Positions 19,920 through 28,875 of a stretch of 64,000 nucleotides of DNA are shown here, one piece after another. The stretch's first letter is position 1. The number at the start of each line of letters is the position of its first letter. Made by a program: the position numbers and the translations under genes. The stretch spans positions 3,856,001-3,920,000 of the forward strand of contig NZ_CP084541.1 of assembly GCF_020410765.1 (NCBI RefSeq). The letters are read 5' to 3'. The stretch comes from Streptomyces marincola. GTDB lineage: Bacteria > Actinomycetota > Actinomycetes > Streptomycetales > Streptomycetaceae. The notes under the pieces were generated by a model. It ran no database searches. It saw only the letters and a program-made list of their open reading frames with translations, and was not told the origin of the DNA.

Positions 19920-20924
19920 TCAGCCGGGACCGGCGCCGAGCCCGAGCCCGAGGCCGCCGGTGTCGATGCCCACCGGCTGCACCAGCCACGTGAACGCGCC
20001 GAGCCCGGCCGGGTCGGTCAGCTCGGCCGCCTCGCCCGCGCCGCCCAGCGCCCGCAGGTAGCCGGCCGGGTCCTCGGCCGCGAGCGACAGCGGCGGGCGC
20101 TCGCCCGTCACGCCGAGTGCGCGCAGCGCGGCCCGCTGCGAGCACAGCACCGCGCCCGGCCCCGCGCACGCGTCGAGCGCCACGTGCGCGGTCAGGTCGC
20201 AGCCGCCGTCGGGCACCGGCCGCACCGCGCGGCCCGCGCGGTAGCCGGTGAGCGTGCCGAGCGGCGGGCGCCGTTCGCGCGTGTGCGCGTAGTCGACGGC
20301 CACCGCGAGGCCGCGCGCCAGGCTGCCGGCCGCCGCAGCCCACGCCTCGTCGCGCGGGCGCCCGATCTCGGCCCTGGTCCCCGGCTCCGCGGGCAGCGGC
20401 CACCAGCGGCGCAGCCAGTCGGCGTCCGGCCCGGTGACCCGCCCGCCCAGGCGCTCCTCGCCACGCGCCGTCACCAGCACGTAGCGCGGCACGCCGTCGG
20501 GACCCCGCTCGACGACGTCGAGCGGCACGTTGTCCAGCCACTCGTTGGCGAACAGCAGCCCCTCGCCGCCCCCGGGCGGCTCCGCGCGCCACTCCACGCG
20601 CGGGTCGAGCCCCGGCGGGCGCGGGGCGCGTTCCACGGCGCACGGCCGCAGCCGGGCCGCCACGTCCCGCGGCAGCGCCGCGAGGACGGCCGCGACCAGC
20701 TCACCGCGCCCCGCGCCGACGTCCGTGAACGCCAGCCGGCGCGGGCGGCCGAGCGCCAGGTCGACGCGCAGCAGCAGCCGCGCGACGGCCCCGGCGAAGC
20801 GCGGCGAGGCGTGCGCCGACGTCCTGAAGTGGTCGGCCGGCGCCTCGCGGACGAAGAAGCCGTCCGGCCCGTACAGCGCGCGTTCCGCCGTGGCGCGCCA
20901 GCCGGCGGCGGGCTCGTCGTTCAT
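19920..20924 (-). CDS. SAM-dependent methyltransferase, MidA/NDUFAF7-type
   Basis: 334 residues. It has a SAM-binding loop, [10 protein letters not shown], at 67-76. The family-diagnostic [13 protein letters not shown] lies at 127-139 and [13 protein letters not shown] near 230. These are the COG1565 (MidA) landmarks. Eukaryotic NDUFAF7 of this family dimethylates an arginine of NDUFS2, the NuoD homologue, and is needed for complex I assembly. Here it faces nuoD with 22 bases between stops. The substrate in this organism is inferred from that context, not shown. Confidence 0.85.
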   Translation of the reverse strand: MNDEPAAGWRATAERALYGPDGFFVREAPADHFRTSAHASPRFAGAVARLLLRVDLALGRPRRLAFTDVGAGRGELVAAVLAALPRDVAARLRPCAVERAPRPPGLDPRVEWRAEPPGGGEGLLFANEWLDNVPLDVVERGPDGVPRYVLVTARGEERLGGRVTGPDADWLRRWWPLPAEPGTRAEIGRPRDEAWAAAAGSLARGLAVAVDYAHTRERRPPLGTLTGYRAGRAVRPVPDGGCDLTAHVALDACAGPGAVLCSQRAALRALGVTGERPPLSLAAEDPAGYLRALGGAGEAAELTDPAGLGAFTWLVQPVGIDTGGLGLGLGAGPG

Positions 20925-21026
20925 GTTCCTCCCGTGTCACGGTCCGTACGTCTCGTCCACCTTGAGGAGTAGGTGAGGACCCCACGTATCGGTCGTCCGG
21001 CTGACTCCCGAGCCACACATCCTGCC

Positions 21027-21032
21027 TACTCT
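21027..21032 (+). promoter_or_regulatory. -10 element of the histidine kinase gene (leaderless-type)
   Basis: TACTCT, 7 bases before GTG 21040. The gap to the divergent methyltransferase start is 115 bases. Confidence 0.45.
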
Positions 21033-21039
21033 GGGTGAC

Positions 21040-22254
21040 GTGCACCGGCTCTACGACCTCATCCGCCGTCACCCGACCTGGGTCGACGGCATCGGGGCGT
21101 TCGTGCTGCTGTTCATGACGTTCATGGCCATCGCCATGAGCACCCCGAACGGCGGCTACGAGCGGCCGGAGATCCGGAGCATGATCGCAGCCGCGCTGCT
21201 GTTCGTGGTCGTGCTGCTGCGCCGCCGCAGGCCCGAGTACATGCTGGCGCTCGCGATCGGCACCGGACTGTTCCAGCTCGCGGCGGACGTTCCCCCGCTC
21301 CCGTCGAACTTCGCCTTCCTCGTCATCATCTTCACCGTCGCGTCGCGCCCGCCGCGCGCCCCCTCCTGGGTCGCCCTGGGCACGGCGCTCGCCGGGCCGG
21401 CCGCGGCCTCCCTGCGCTGGCCGAACGAGACGGAGGGGGCGTCGTTCGGCCAGCAGGCGGTCGGTGTCGTCTTCCTCACCATCGCGTTCTGCCTGGCCTG
21501 GGTGCTCGGCGACTCCCTGCGCACGCGCCGCGCCTACTGGGCCGAGCTGGAGCAGCGGGCCCACCGCCTCGAAGCGGAACGCGAGACGCAGGCGCGGATG
21601 GCGGTCGCGGCCGAGCGCGCGCGCATCGCGCGCGAGCTGCACGACGTCGTCGCCCACAACGTGTCCGTGATGGTCGTCCAGGCCGACGGCGCCGCGTACG
21701 TGCTCGACACCGCGCCCGAGCAGACCCGCACCGCCCTCCAGACGATCTCGGGCACCGGCAGGCAGGCGCTGACCGAGATGCGCCGCCTGCTCGGGGTGCT
21801 GCGCAGCGAGGACGGCGAGGGCACCGGCAGCGAGTACGTGCCGCAGCCTGGTGTCGAGCAGCTGGCCGACCTCGTGGACCAGGTCAGGGACGCCGGTCTG
21901 CCGGTGGACTTCCGCGTCGAGGGCACGCCGAGGCCCCTGCCGCGCGGCGTCGAGCTGACGGCGTACCGCATCGTCCAGGAGGCCCTGACCAACTCGCGCA
22001 AGCACGGCGGCCCGCGCGTCGTCGCCACCGTGCGGCTCGAATACGGCGCGGACGCGCTGACCGTGCGCGCCGAGGACGACGGGCGCGGCGCGCAGCGCGA
22101 GCTGTACGAGGAGCGCGGCGCCGACGGCATGGGGCACGGGCTGATCGGCATGCGGGAGCGCGTCGGCATGGTCGGCGGCGTGCTGGTCGCGGGGCCGCGT
22201 CCCGGCGGCGGGTTCCGCATCAGCGCAACGCTGCCGCTGACCGGCGCCGAGTGA
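21040..22254 (+). CDS. NarL-family sensor histidine kinase
   Basis: 404 residues. Four or five membrane helices lie in the first 155 residues, without a large sensor loop, so it may sense the membrane itself. A coiled coil follows (165-190), then a HisKA_3 dimerisation box ARIARELHDVVAHNVSVM with phosphorylatable His201. The ATPase domain has YRIVQEALTNSRKHGG and GHGLIGMRERVGMVGG. It is followed 147 bases later by its response regulator. From memory the pair sits at the same place in other Streptomyces; the signal is unknown. Confidence 0.93.
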   Translation: MHRLYDLIRRHPTWVDGIGAFVLLFMTFMAIAMSTPNGGYERPEIRSMIAAALLFVVVLLRRRRPEYMLALAIGTGLFQLAADVPPLPSNFAFLVIIFTVASRPPRAPSWVALGTALAGPAAASLRWPNETEGASFGQQAVGVVFLTIAFCLAWVLGDSLRTRRAYWAELEQRAHRLEAERETQARMAVAAERARIARELHDVVAHNVSVMVVQADGAAYVLDTAPEQTRTALQTISGTGRQALTEMRRLLGVLRSEDGEGTGSEYVPQPGVEQLADLVDQVRDAGLPVDFRVEGTPRPLPRGVELTAYRIVQEALTNSRKHGGPRVVATVRLEYGADALTVRAEDDGRGAQRELYEERGADGMGHGLIGMRERVGMVGGVLVAGPRPGGGFRISATLPLTGAE

Positions 22255-22401
22255 CCGGCGCACAATGAACGCGGTGCGCGGCCGGCGCACCACGCGCGGC
22301 GCGTGGTGTGCGGTGCGCGGGCCGGGAACACGGCCACGACCGCTGGTACGGACACGGTCGCGGCCAGGGCCGCGACCGCCAACTCGAAGGGGGATGGGCC
22401 G

Positions 22402-23079
22402 ATGCCGATCCGCGTCATGCTCGTCGACGATCAAGTCCTTCTGCGAACCGGATTCAAGATGGTGCTCACCGCCCAGCCCGACATGGAGGTCGTCGCGGAG
22501 GCGGGCGACGGGGCCGAGGCCCTGGACGTGCTGCGTTCCACCGCCGTCGACGTGGTGCTGATGGACGTGCGCATGCCGCGCCTCGACGGCGTCGAGGCCA
22601 CCAGCCGCATCTGCCGGGACGGGCAGGGCGGCCCCGGCCAACCGAAGGTGCTGATCCTGACGACCTTCGACCTCGACGAGTACGCGTTCTCGGGACTGCG
22701 CGCGGGCGCGGCCGGCTTCCTGCTCAAGGACGTTCCGCCGGACGAACTGCTCGGCGCCATCCGCGCGGTGCACAGCGGGGACGCCGTCGTCGCCCCGTCG
22801 ACCACCCGCCGCCTGCTCGACCGTTTCATGACGCTGCTGCCCGCCCCCGACGAGAACGCGCACCCGGAACTCGACCAGCTGACCGACCGCGAGCGCGAAG
22901 TGCTGCTGCTGATCGCACAGGGCCAGTCCAACGGCGAGATCGCCGCGTCGCTGTTCGTCTCGGAGGCCACCGTCAAGACCCATGTGGGCCGTATTCTCGC
23001 CAAGTTGGGGCTGCGCGACCGCGTGCAGGCCGTCGTGCTCGCCTACGAGACCGGGCTGGTGAGGGCCGGCGGGCGGTGA
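22402..23079 (+). CDS. NarL/FixJ-family response regulator
   Basis: 225 residues. The receiver domain has the acidic pair at Asp9-Asp10, the phosphorylation site Asp55 in VVLMDVRMPRLDGVEA, and a Lys in LLKDVPP. The C-terminal LuxR-type HTH reads LTDREREVLLLIAQGQSNGEIA then SEATVKTHVGRILAKLGL. ATG 22402 has GAAGGGGGA 8-9 bases upstream. It pairs with the kinase at 21040. The 147-base gap between them is low-complexity GC-rich sequence in which I see no hairpin or gene. Confidence 0.94.
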   Translation: MPIRVMLVDDQVLLRTGFKMVLTAQPDMEVVAEAGDGAEALDVLRSTAVDVVLMDVRMPRLDGVEATSRICRDGQGGPGQPKVLILTTFDLDEYAFSGLRAGAAGFLLKDVPPDELLGAIRAVHSGDAVVAPSTTRRLLDRFMTLLPAPDENAHPELDQLTDREREVLLLIAQGQSNGEIAASLFVSEATVKTHVGRILAKLGLRDRVQAVVLAYETGLVRAGGR

Positions 23080-23246
23080 CGGCGGGGCGCAGCGGGACCC
23101 ACGGGCCGCGGCGGGCAGCCTTAAGCTGGAGCGATGTCCGGTACCGGCACGCGGACCGCGACGCCAGGAGCGACGCGTCACCGACGACGCCCGCCAAGCG
23201 CCCGCGGAACGCCAGGACCGGCCCGGACGATCGGAACGCCCGGAAC

Positions 23247-23306
23247 ATGAACCCCAGGAACCCCAGGAACCCCAGGAACCCCAGGAAGGGGCCACCCCCG
23301 CCGTGA
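23247..23306 (+). CDS. Possible 19-residue leader peptide with NPR repeats
   Basis: A short frame from ATG 23247 encodes MNPRNPRNPRNPRKGPPPP and stops at 23304-23306. Its stop overlaps the GTG start of the next gene by 4 bases, which would couple their translation. Four Pro codons in a row just before the stop could stall ribosomes, as polyproline does without EF-P. There is no good Shine-Dalgarno. It may be chance, since the frame follows from a 9-bp tandem repeat. Confidence 0.3.
   Translation: MNPRNPRNPRNPRKGPPPP
23250..23285. repeat. Four perfect 9-bp tandem repeats
   Basis: AACCCCAGG is repeated four times without error, directly upstream of the DUF2520 gene. The repeat is in frame with the short leader frame, giving Asn-Pro-Arg units. 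The preceding part of the 223-base gap (23080-23246) shows no other feature. Confidence 0.85.
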
Positions 23307-24268
23307 ACGACGCCGCCAGCGCCCACAGGAGCACCGAGGCGCGCGACCGCCCCGCCAGGCTCCGCGTCGGCGTCGTCGGCGCCGGCCGGGTGGGCCCGGC
23401 CCTCGCGGCGGCGCTCGGCCTGGCCGGCCACCGGCCCGTCGCCGCCTCCGGCGTCTCCGACGCCTCCCGCCGCCGCGCCGAGGCGCTGCTGCCCGGCGTG
23501 CCGCTGGTGACCCCCGACGAGGTGCTGGCCCGCGCCGACCTGGTGCTGCTGACCGTGCCGGACGACGCGCTGCCCGCGCTGGTCGCGGGGCTCGCGGAGA
23601 CCGGCGCGATCCGCCCGGGGCAGCTGCTGGCGCACTGCTCGGGCCGGTACGGCGCGGGCGTGCTCGACCCCGCGCTGCGCGCCGGCGGCCTGCCGCTCGC
23701 GCTGCACCCCGCCATGACGTTCACCGGCACCCAGGTCGACGTGCAGCGCCTGGCCGGCTGCTCGTTCGGCGTCACCGCGCCGGCCGAGCTGCGCCTGGCG
23801 GCCGAGGCGCTGGTCATCGAGATGGGCGGGGAGCCCGAGTGGATCGAGGAGGACGCCCGCCCGCTGTACCACGCGGCGCTCGCCCTCGGCGCCAACCACC
23901 TGGTCACGCTCGTCGCCCAGGCACTCGAACTGCTGCGCACCGCGGGCGTCGCCGCGCCCGACCGCATGCTCGGGCCGCTGCTCGGCGCGGCCCTCGACAA
24001 CGCGCTGCGCTCCGGCGACGCCGCCCTCACCGGGCCGGTCGCGCGCGGGGACGCGGGAACGGTCGCCGCCCACGTCGCGGAGCTGCGCGCCCGCGCCCCG
24101 CACGCCCTGTCCGGGTACCTCGCGATGGCCCGCACCACCGCGGACCGCGCCCTGGACCACGGACTGCTGAAGCCCGAGCTGGCCGAGGCGCTGCTCGGCG
24201 TTCTCGCGGACGGCGCGGAGCGCCCCGGGGGGACGGGCGACGGAGGAGAACGCGGAGGAGAACGATGA
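23303..24268 (+). CDS. Rossmann-fold/DUF2520 dehydrogenase-like protein
   Basis: 321 residues. An NAD(P)-binding fold opens with LRVGVVGAGRVGPALAAAL (19-37) and contains LVLLTVPDDAL. A helical C-terminal domain (about 150-310) has LALHPAMTFTG and HAALALGANHLVTL. The layout resembles ketopantoate and hydroxyacid reductases. Translation is coupled to panC by a 4-base overlap, and nadB-nadC-coaX follow. Pantothenate synthesis needs a ketopantoate reductase, and no panE is seen here, so this gene is a candidate; that is inference. Confidence 0.85.
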   Translation: MNDAASAHRSTEARDRPARLRVGVVGAGRVGPALAAALGLAGHRPVAASGVSDASRRRAEALLPGVPLVTPDEVLARADLVLLTVPDDALPALVAGLAETGAIRPGQLLAHCSGRYGAGVLDPALRAGGLPLALHPAMTFTGTQVDVQRLAGCSFGVTAPAELRLAAEALVIEMGGEPEWIEEDARPLYHAALALGANHLVTLVAQALELLRTAGVAAPDRMLGPLLGAALDNALRSGDAALTGPVARGDAGTVAAHVAELRARAPHALSGYLAMARTTADRALDHGLLKPELAEALLGVLADGAERPGGTGDGGERGGER

Positions 24269-25128
24269 CGAACGCCGTGGCGCGCCGCGCCGAGGACCTG
24301 CACGCCCGCTACCGGCCGGGCGCCGCGCGCGCCGTCGTGATGACGCTCGGGGCCCTGCACGAGGGGCACGCCGCGAACATCAGGGCCGCCCGCGAGCGCG
24401 TCGGACCGGACGGGCAGGTCGTCGTGACGGTGTACGTGAACCCGCTCCAGTTCGGCGCGGGCGAGGACTTCGAGCGCTACCCGCGCACCCTCGACGCCGA
24501 CGTGGACCTGGCGCTCGCGGCGGGCGCCGACCTGGTGTTCGCGCCCACCGACGACGTGGTCTACCCGGCGGGCCCGCCCCTGGTGCGCGTCGCGGCAGGA
24601 CCGCTCGGGGACCGCCTCGAAGGCGCCGCGCGCCCCGGCCACTTCGACGGCATGCTCACGGTCGTCGCCAAGCTGCTGCACCTGACCCGCCCCGACTACG
24701 CGATGTTCGGCGAGAAGGACGCCCAGCAGCTCGCCCTCATCCGCCGCATGGTCCGCGACCTCGACTTCCCCGTCACGGTCGTGCCCGTGCCCACCGTGCG
24801 GGAGGCGGACGGCCTGGCCCTCTCCAGCCGCAACCGGTACCTCGCCCCGACGGAGCGCGACACGGCGCTCGCGCTGTCCCGCGCGCTGTTCGCGGCGCGC
24901 GACCACCGTTCCGCCACCGGGGCACGCGCCGCGGCGCGCAAGGTGCTCGACCGCGCCGCCGAGGCCGACCCGCCGCTCGCGCTCGACTACCTGGCGCTGC
25001 TCGACCCCGTCGGCCTCACCGAGGTCGCGGACGGGTACACCGGCGAGGCGATCATGGCGGTGGCCGCGCGCGTGGGCACCACCCGGCTCATCGACAACCT
25101 CCGCCTCGACCTGGGAGGGGCCGCATGA
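24265..25128 (+). CDS. panC: Pantothenate synthetase
   Basis: Joins pantoate and beta-alanine using ATP. 287 residues with the nucleotidyl-transferase motif LGALHEGHAANIRAA, VYVNPLQFGAGEDFERYPR, YAMFGEKDAQQ and GLALSSRNRYLAP. The opening motif reads VMTLGALHEGH where most family members have PTMGALHEGH. It is coupled to the DUF2520 gene before and to nadB after by 4-base overlaps. Confidence 0.95.
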   Translation: MTNAVARRAEDLHARYRPGAARAVVMTLGALHEGHAANIRAARERVGPDGQVVVTVYVNPLQFGAGEDFERYPRTLDADVDLALAAGADLVFAPTDDVVYPAGPPLVRVAAGPLGDRLEGAARPGHFDGMLTVVAKLLHLTRPDYAMFGEKDAQQLALIRRMVRDLDFPVTVVPVPTVREADGLALSSRNRYLAPTERDTALALSRALFAARDHRSATGARAAARKVLDRAAEADPPLALDYLALLDPVGLTEVADGYTGEAIMAVAARVGTTRLIDNLRLDLGGAA

Positions 25129-26921
25129 CCGCCCGCGCGGCCATACCCCTGCCCGCCGCCATGACCGCACCCCTGCCGGCGCCCGCGCCCGGCTGGGCGA
25201 TCACCGCGGACGTGGCCGTCGTCGGCTCGGGCGTCGCCGGGCTCACCGCCGCGCTGCACTGCGCCGCCGCGGGCCTGCGCACGGTCATCGTCACCAAGGC
25301 CAGGCTCGACGACGGGTCCACGCGGTGGGCGCAGGGCGGCATAGCGGCGGCGCTCGGCGAGGGCGACACACCCGCCCAGCACCGGGCCGACACGCTCACG
25401 GCCGGCGCCGGGCTGTGCGACGAGGCCGCCGTCACCGCGCTGGTCTCCGAGGGCCCGGCCGCGGTGCGGCGGCTGATCGGCCTCGGCGCGCGGTTCGACG
25501 AGACCCCGGGCGGCGGGATCGCCCTGACCCGCGAGGGCGGCCACAGGCGCCGCAGGATCGCCCACGCCGGCGGCGACGCGACCGGCGCCGAGATCTCGCG
25601 GGCGCTGGTGGCGGCCGTGCGCGAGGCCGGGATCGAGACCGTCGAGAACGCGCTCGCCCTCGACCTGCTCAAGGACGCCGAGGGGCGGGCGGCAGGCGTG
25701 ACGCTGCACGTCATGGGCGAGGGCAGGCACGACGGCGTCGGCGCCGTGCACGCCCCCGCGGTGGTGCTCGCCACCGGCGGCATGGGACAGGTGTTCTCCG
25801 TCACCACCAACCCCGCGGTCTCCACGGGCGACGGCGTGGCGCTGGCGCTGCGCGCCGGCGCGGAGGTCGCGGACCTGGAGTTCGTGCAGTTCCACCCCAC
25901 CGTGCTGTTCCTCGGCGCGGAGGCCGAGGGCAGGCAGCCGCTGATCTCCGAGGCGGTGCGGGGCGAGGGCGCGCACCTGGTGGACGCGGCGGGGACGCGG
26001 TTCATGACCGGTCAGCACGAGCTGGCGGAACTCGCGCCGCGCGACATCGTCGCCAAGGCCATCACGCGCCGCATGCACGAGCAGGGCATCGACCACATGT
26101 ACCTCGACGCCAGGCACTTCGGCGCCGCCATGTGGGAACGCCGCTTCCCCACCATCCTCGCCGCCTGCCGCGCGCACGGCATCGACCCGGTGACAGAACC
26201 CGTTCCCGTGGCGCCCGCCGCCCACTACGCCTCCGGCGGCGTCCGCACCGACCTGGCGGGACGCACCACCGTGCCGGGACTCTACGCGTGCGGAGAGACC
26301 GCGTGCACCGGCGTGCACGGCGCGAACCGCCTGGCGTCCAACTCGCTGCTCGAAGGACTCGTCTTCGCCGAACGCATCGCCGCCGCCGTCGCCGCCGACC
26401 TGACCCCCGCGGGGCCGCCCGTTCCCCCGCCGCACGGCCCGGCGGGCGGCGCGCTGCTGCCCGCAGAGGCCAGGGCGGCCGTCCAGCGCGTCATGACCGA
26501 GGGCGCCGGGGTGCTGCGCTCGGCTGCCGGCCTCGCCGCCGCCGGGCGGGCGCTCGACCGGTTGGCCGCGGACGGCGAGCACAAGGCGGCGGAGCCGGGC
26601 GCCGACACCTGGGAGACGGCGAACCTGCACCTGGTCGCCCGCGTCCTGGTGGCCGTCGCGGCGCTGCGCCCCGAGACCCGCGGCTGCCACTGGCGCGAGG
26701 ACCGCACCGAGCGGGACGACGCCCGCTGGCGCCGCCACCTGGTCGCCGCGCTGACCCCGGGCGCGGCGGGCCGCGTCCTGGCCGTCCACCCCACGGGAAC
26801 GGCCGCCTTCCCGGCGACGGCGGCCGGCCCACCGGGCCGCCCCGCCGTGCCGCCCCCGACACCGGAACCCGCACCGCGCCCCGTGGGCGCGGCAGTCAAG
26901 AGGGAGAACCCCGAGCCGTGA
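25125..26921 (+). CDS. nadB: L-aspartate oxidase
   Basis: FAD enzyme that oxidises L-aspartate to iminoaspartate for de novo NAD synthesis. 598 residues. The dinucleotide-binding motif is VVGSGVAGLTAAL. SEAVRGEGAHLVDAAG, MYLDARHFG and HYASGGVRTDLAGRTTVPGLYACGE are typical of the succinate dehydrogenase/aspartate oxidase family, and NRLASNSLLEGLVFAER closes the flavin domain. It is coupled to panC and nadC by 4-base overlaps. Quinolinate synthase (nadA) is not adjacent and must be elsewhere. Confidence 0.95.
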   Translation: MTARAAIPLPAAMTAPLPAPAPGWAITADVAVVGSGVAGLTAALHCAAAGLRTVIVTKARLDDGSTRWAQGGIAAALGEGDTPAQHRADTLTAGAGLCDEAAVTALVSEGPAAVRRLIGLGARFDETPGGGIALTREGGHRRRRIAHAGGDATGAEISRALVAAVREAGIETVENALALDLLKDAEGRAAGVTLHVMGEGRHDGVGAVHAPAVVLATGGMGQVFSVTTNPAVSTGDGVALALRAGAEVADLEFVQFHPTVLFLGAEAEGRQPLISEAVRGEGAHLVDAAGTRFMTGQHELAELAPRDIVAKAITRRMHEQGIDHMYLDARHFGAAMWERRFPTILAACRAHGIDPVTEPVPVAPAAHYASGGVRTDLAGRTTVPGLYACGETACTGVHGANRLASNSLLEGLVFAERIAAAVAADLTPAGPPVPPPHGPAGGALLPAEARAAVQRVMTEGAGVLRSAAGLAAAGRALDRLAADGEHKAAEPGADTWETANLHLVARVLVAVAALRPETRGCHWREDRTERDDARWRRHLVAALTPGAAGRVLAVHPTGTAAFPATAAGPPGRPAVPPPTPEPAPRPVGAAVKRENPEP

Positions 26922-27964
26922 CCAGCCCCGACCACCCCACCGCCCGGCCCGTCGAGCTGACGCTCCTGCCGATCGGTGCCCGACCGGACGACCCCGCGGC
27001 GGCCGGCGGCTGCGGCGCGGGCTGCGGCTGCGGCGGCGGGGAGCCGGCGTTCGCGCACGACCCGCTGGAGTGCGGCCTCGACCCCGGCCTCGCCGAGCTG
27101 CTCGCCGCCGGCGGCCTCGACCCGGTCCAGGTCGAGGACATCGCCCACCTGGCGGTCGAGGAGGACCTGGACAACGGCGTGGACGTCACGACCGTGGCGA
27201 CCGTTCCCGAGGACGCGGTGGCCACCGGCGACTTCGTGGCCCGGCAGGCCGGGACCGTCGCCGGCCTCCAGGTCGCGGAGGCGGTGCTCTCCCTGGTGTG
27301 CACCGACGACTTCGAGGTGGAACGCCACGTGGCCGACGGGGACCGCGTGGCGGCCGGGCAGGTCCTGCTGTCGGTCACCACCAGGACCAGGGACCTGCTC
27401 ACCGCGGAGCGCAGCGCGCTGAACCTGCTGTGCCGGCTGTCCGGCATCGCCACCGCCACCAGCGCGTGGGCCGACGTGCTCGCGGGCACGAAGACCCGTG
27501 TGCGCGACACCCGCAAGACGACCCCGGGCCTGCGGGCCCTGGAGAAGTACGCCGTGCGCTGCGGCGGCGGCGCCAACCACCGCATGTCGCTGTCCGACGC
27601 GGCGCTGATCAAGGACAACCACGTCGTCGCGGCCGGCGGCGTGGCGGAGGCGTTCCGCAGCGTGCGCGAGGAGTTCCCCGGCGTTCCGGTCGAGGTCGAG
27701 GTGGACCGCATCGACCAGATCGAGCCCGTGCTCGACGAGGGCGCCGACCTCATCCTGCTCGACAACTTCACGCCCGAGGAGACCGCGCGGGCGGTCGCCC
27801 TGGTCGCGGGCCGCGCCGCGCTCGAATCCTCGGGCCGCCTGACCCTGGAGAACGCGCGGGCCTACGCGGACGCCGGCGTCGACTACGTCGCGGTCGGCGC
27901 GCTCACCCACTCGGCCCCGATCCTGGACATCGGGCTCGACCTCCGCCCCGAGAGGCGCGACTGA
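26918..27964 (+). CDS. nadC: Nicotinate-nucleotide pyrophosphorylase with Cys-rich N-terminus
   Basis: Converts quinolinate and PRPP to nicotinate mononucleotide. 348 residues. The core contains EEDLDNGVDVTT, TAERSALNLLCRLSGIAT, RDTRKTTPGLRALEKYAVRCGG, KDNHVVAAGG, LLDNFTPEE and VDYVAVGALTHS. The first 60 residues are extra and carry Cys32, Cys36, Cys38 and Cys52 in a Gly-rich setting (GGCGAGCGCGG). This could bind a metal or respond to redox. Coupled to nadB. Confidence 0.95.
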   Translation: MTSPDHPTARPVELTLLPIGARPDDPAAAGGCGAGCGCGGGEPAFAHDPLECGLDPGLAELLAAGGLDPVQVEDIAHLAVEEDLDNGVDVTTVATVPEDAVATGDFVARQAGTVAGLQVAEAVLSLVCTDDFEVERHVADGDRVAAGQVLLSVTTRTRDLLTAERSALNLLCRLSGIATATSAWADVLAGTKTRVRDTRKTTPGLRALEKYAVRCGGGANHRMSLSDAALIKDNHVVAAGGVAEAFRSVREEFPGVPVEVEVDRIDQIEPVLDEGADLILLDNFTPEETARAVALVAGRAALESSGRLTLENARAYADAGVDYVAVGALTHSAPILDIGLDLRPERRD

Positions 27965-27966
27965 CC

Positions 27967-28764
27967 ATGCTGCTCACCATCGACGTCGGCAACACGCACA
28001 CCGTCCTCGGCCTGTTCGACGGGGACGAGATCGTGGAGCACTGGCGCATCTCCACCGACGCGCGGCGCACCGCGGACGAGCTCGCGGTGCTGTTGCAGGG
28101 CCTGATGGGGATGCATCCGCTGCTCGGTGACGAACTGGGCGACGGGATCGACGGCATCGCCATCTGCTCGACGGTGCCCTCCGTGCTGCACGAGCTGCGC
28201 GAGGTGACCAGGCGGTACTACGGGGACATCCCGGCCGTGCTGGTCGAGCCCGGGGTCAAGACCGGCGTGCCGATCCTCACGGACAACCCGAAGGAGGTCG
28301 GCGCCGACCGCATCATCAACGCGGTCGCCGCGGTCGAGCTGTACGGCGGCCCGTGCATCGTCGTGGACTTCGGAACGGCCACCACGTACGACGCGGTCTC
28401 GGCGCGCGGCGAGTACGCGGGCGGGGCCATCGCGCCGGGCATCGAGATCTCCGTCGAGGCCCTGGGGATGCGCGGCGCGCAGCTGCGCAAGGTCGAGCTG
28501 GCCAGGCCGCGGCACGTGATCGGCAAGAACACGGTGGAGTCGATGCAGTCCGGCATCCTGTACGGCTTCGCGGGCCAGGTCGACGGCATGGTCGAGCGCA
28601 TGTCGCGCGAGCTGGCGGACGACCCGGACGACGTGACCGTGATCGCGACCGGCGGTCTTGCGCCCATGGTGCTGCGGGAGTCGACCGTGATCGACGAGCA
28701 CGAGCCGTGGCTGACCCTGGTGGGCCTGCGCCTGGTGTACGAGCGGAACGTCGCCAGGTCGTGA
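27967..28764 (+). CDS. coaX: Type III pantothenate kinase
   Basis: Phosphorylates pantothenate, the first step of CoA synthesis proper. 265 residues. The ASKHA-fold signatures are DVGNTHTVLGLFDG at 6-19, GADRIINAVAA, the catalytic VDFGTATTYDAV and GGAIAPGIEIS. It lies 2 bases after nadC and completes an operon feeding CoA and NAD pools. The N-terminal LLTIDVGNT leaves little doubt about the start ATG 27967. Confidence 0.95.
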   Translation: MLLTIDVGNTHTVLGLFDGDEIVEHWRISTDARRTADELAVLLQGLMGMHPLLGDELGDGIDGIAICSTVPSVLHELREVTRRYYGDIPAVLVEPGVKTGVPILTDNPKEVGADRIINAVAAVELYGGPCIVVDFGTATTYDAVSARGEYAGGAIAPGIEISVEALGMRGAQLRKVELARPRHVIGKNTVESMQSGILYGFAGQVDGMVERMSRELADDPDDVTVIATGGLAPMVLRESTVIDEHEPWLTLVGLRLVYERNVARS

Positions 28765-28875
28765 CCCGGCGGCGGCCCCGGCGCGGGAGCCGGCGCCGAC
28801 GCCGCCCGCACGGGGGACACGCCGTCGGCGGAGCAGATGGCGCCGGATTATCTGTTTAGCACTTAATGTCGGTTT

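Noticed and set aside
20701..25170. 1489-residue minus-strand frame across the kinase, regulator and pan genes
   Set aside because: It runs antisense to five recognisable genes and has no domain of its own.
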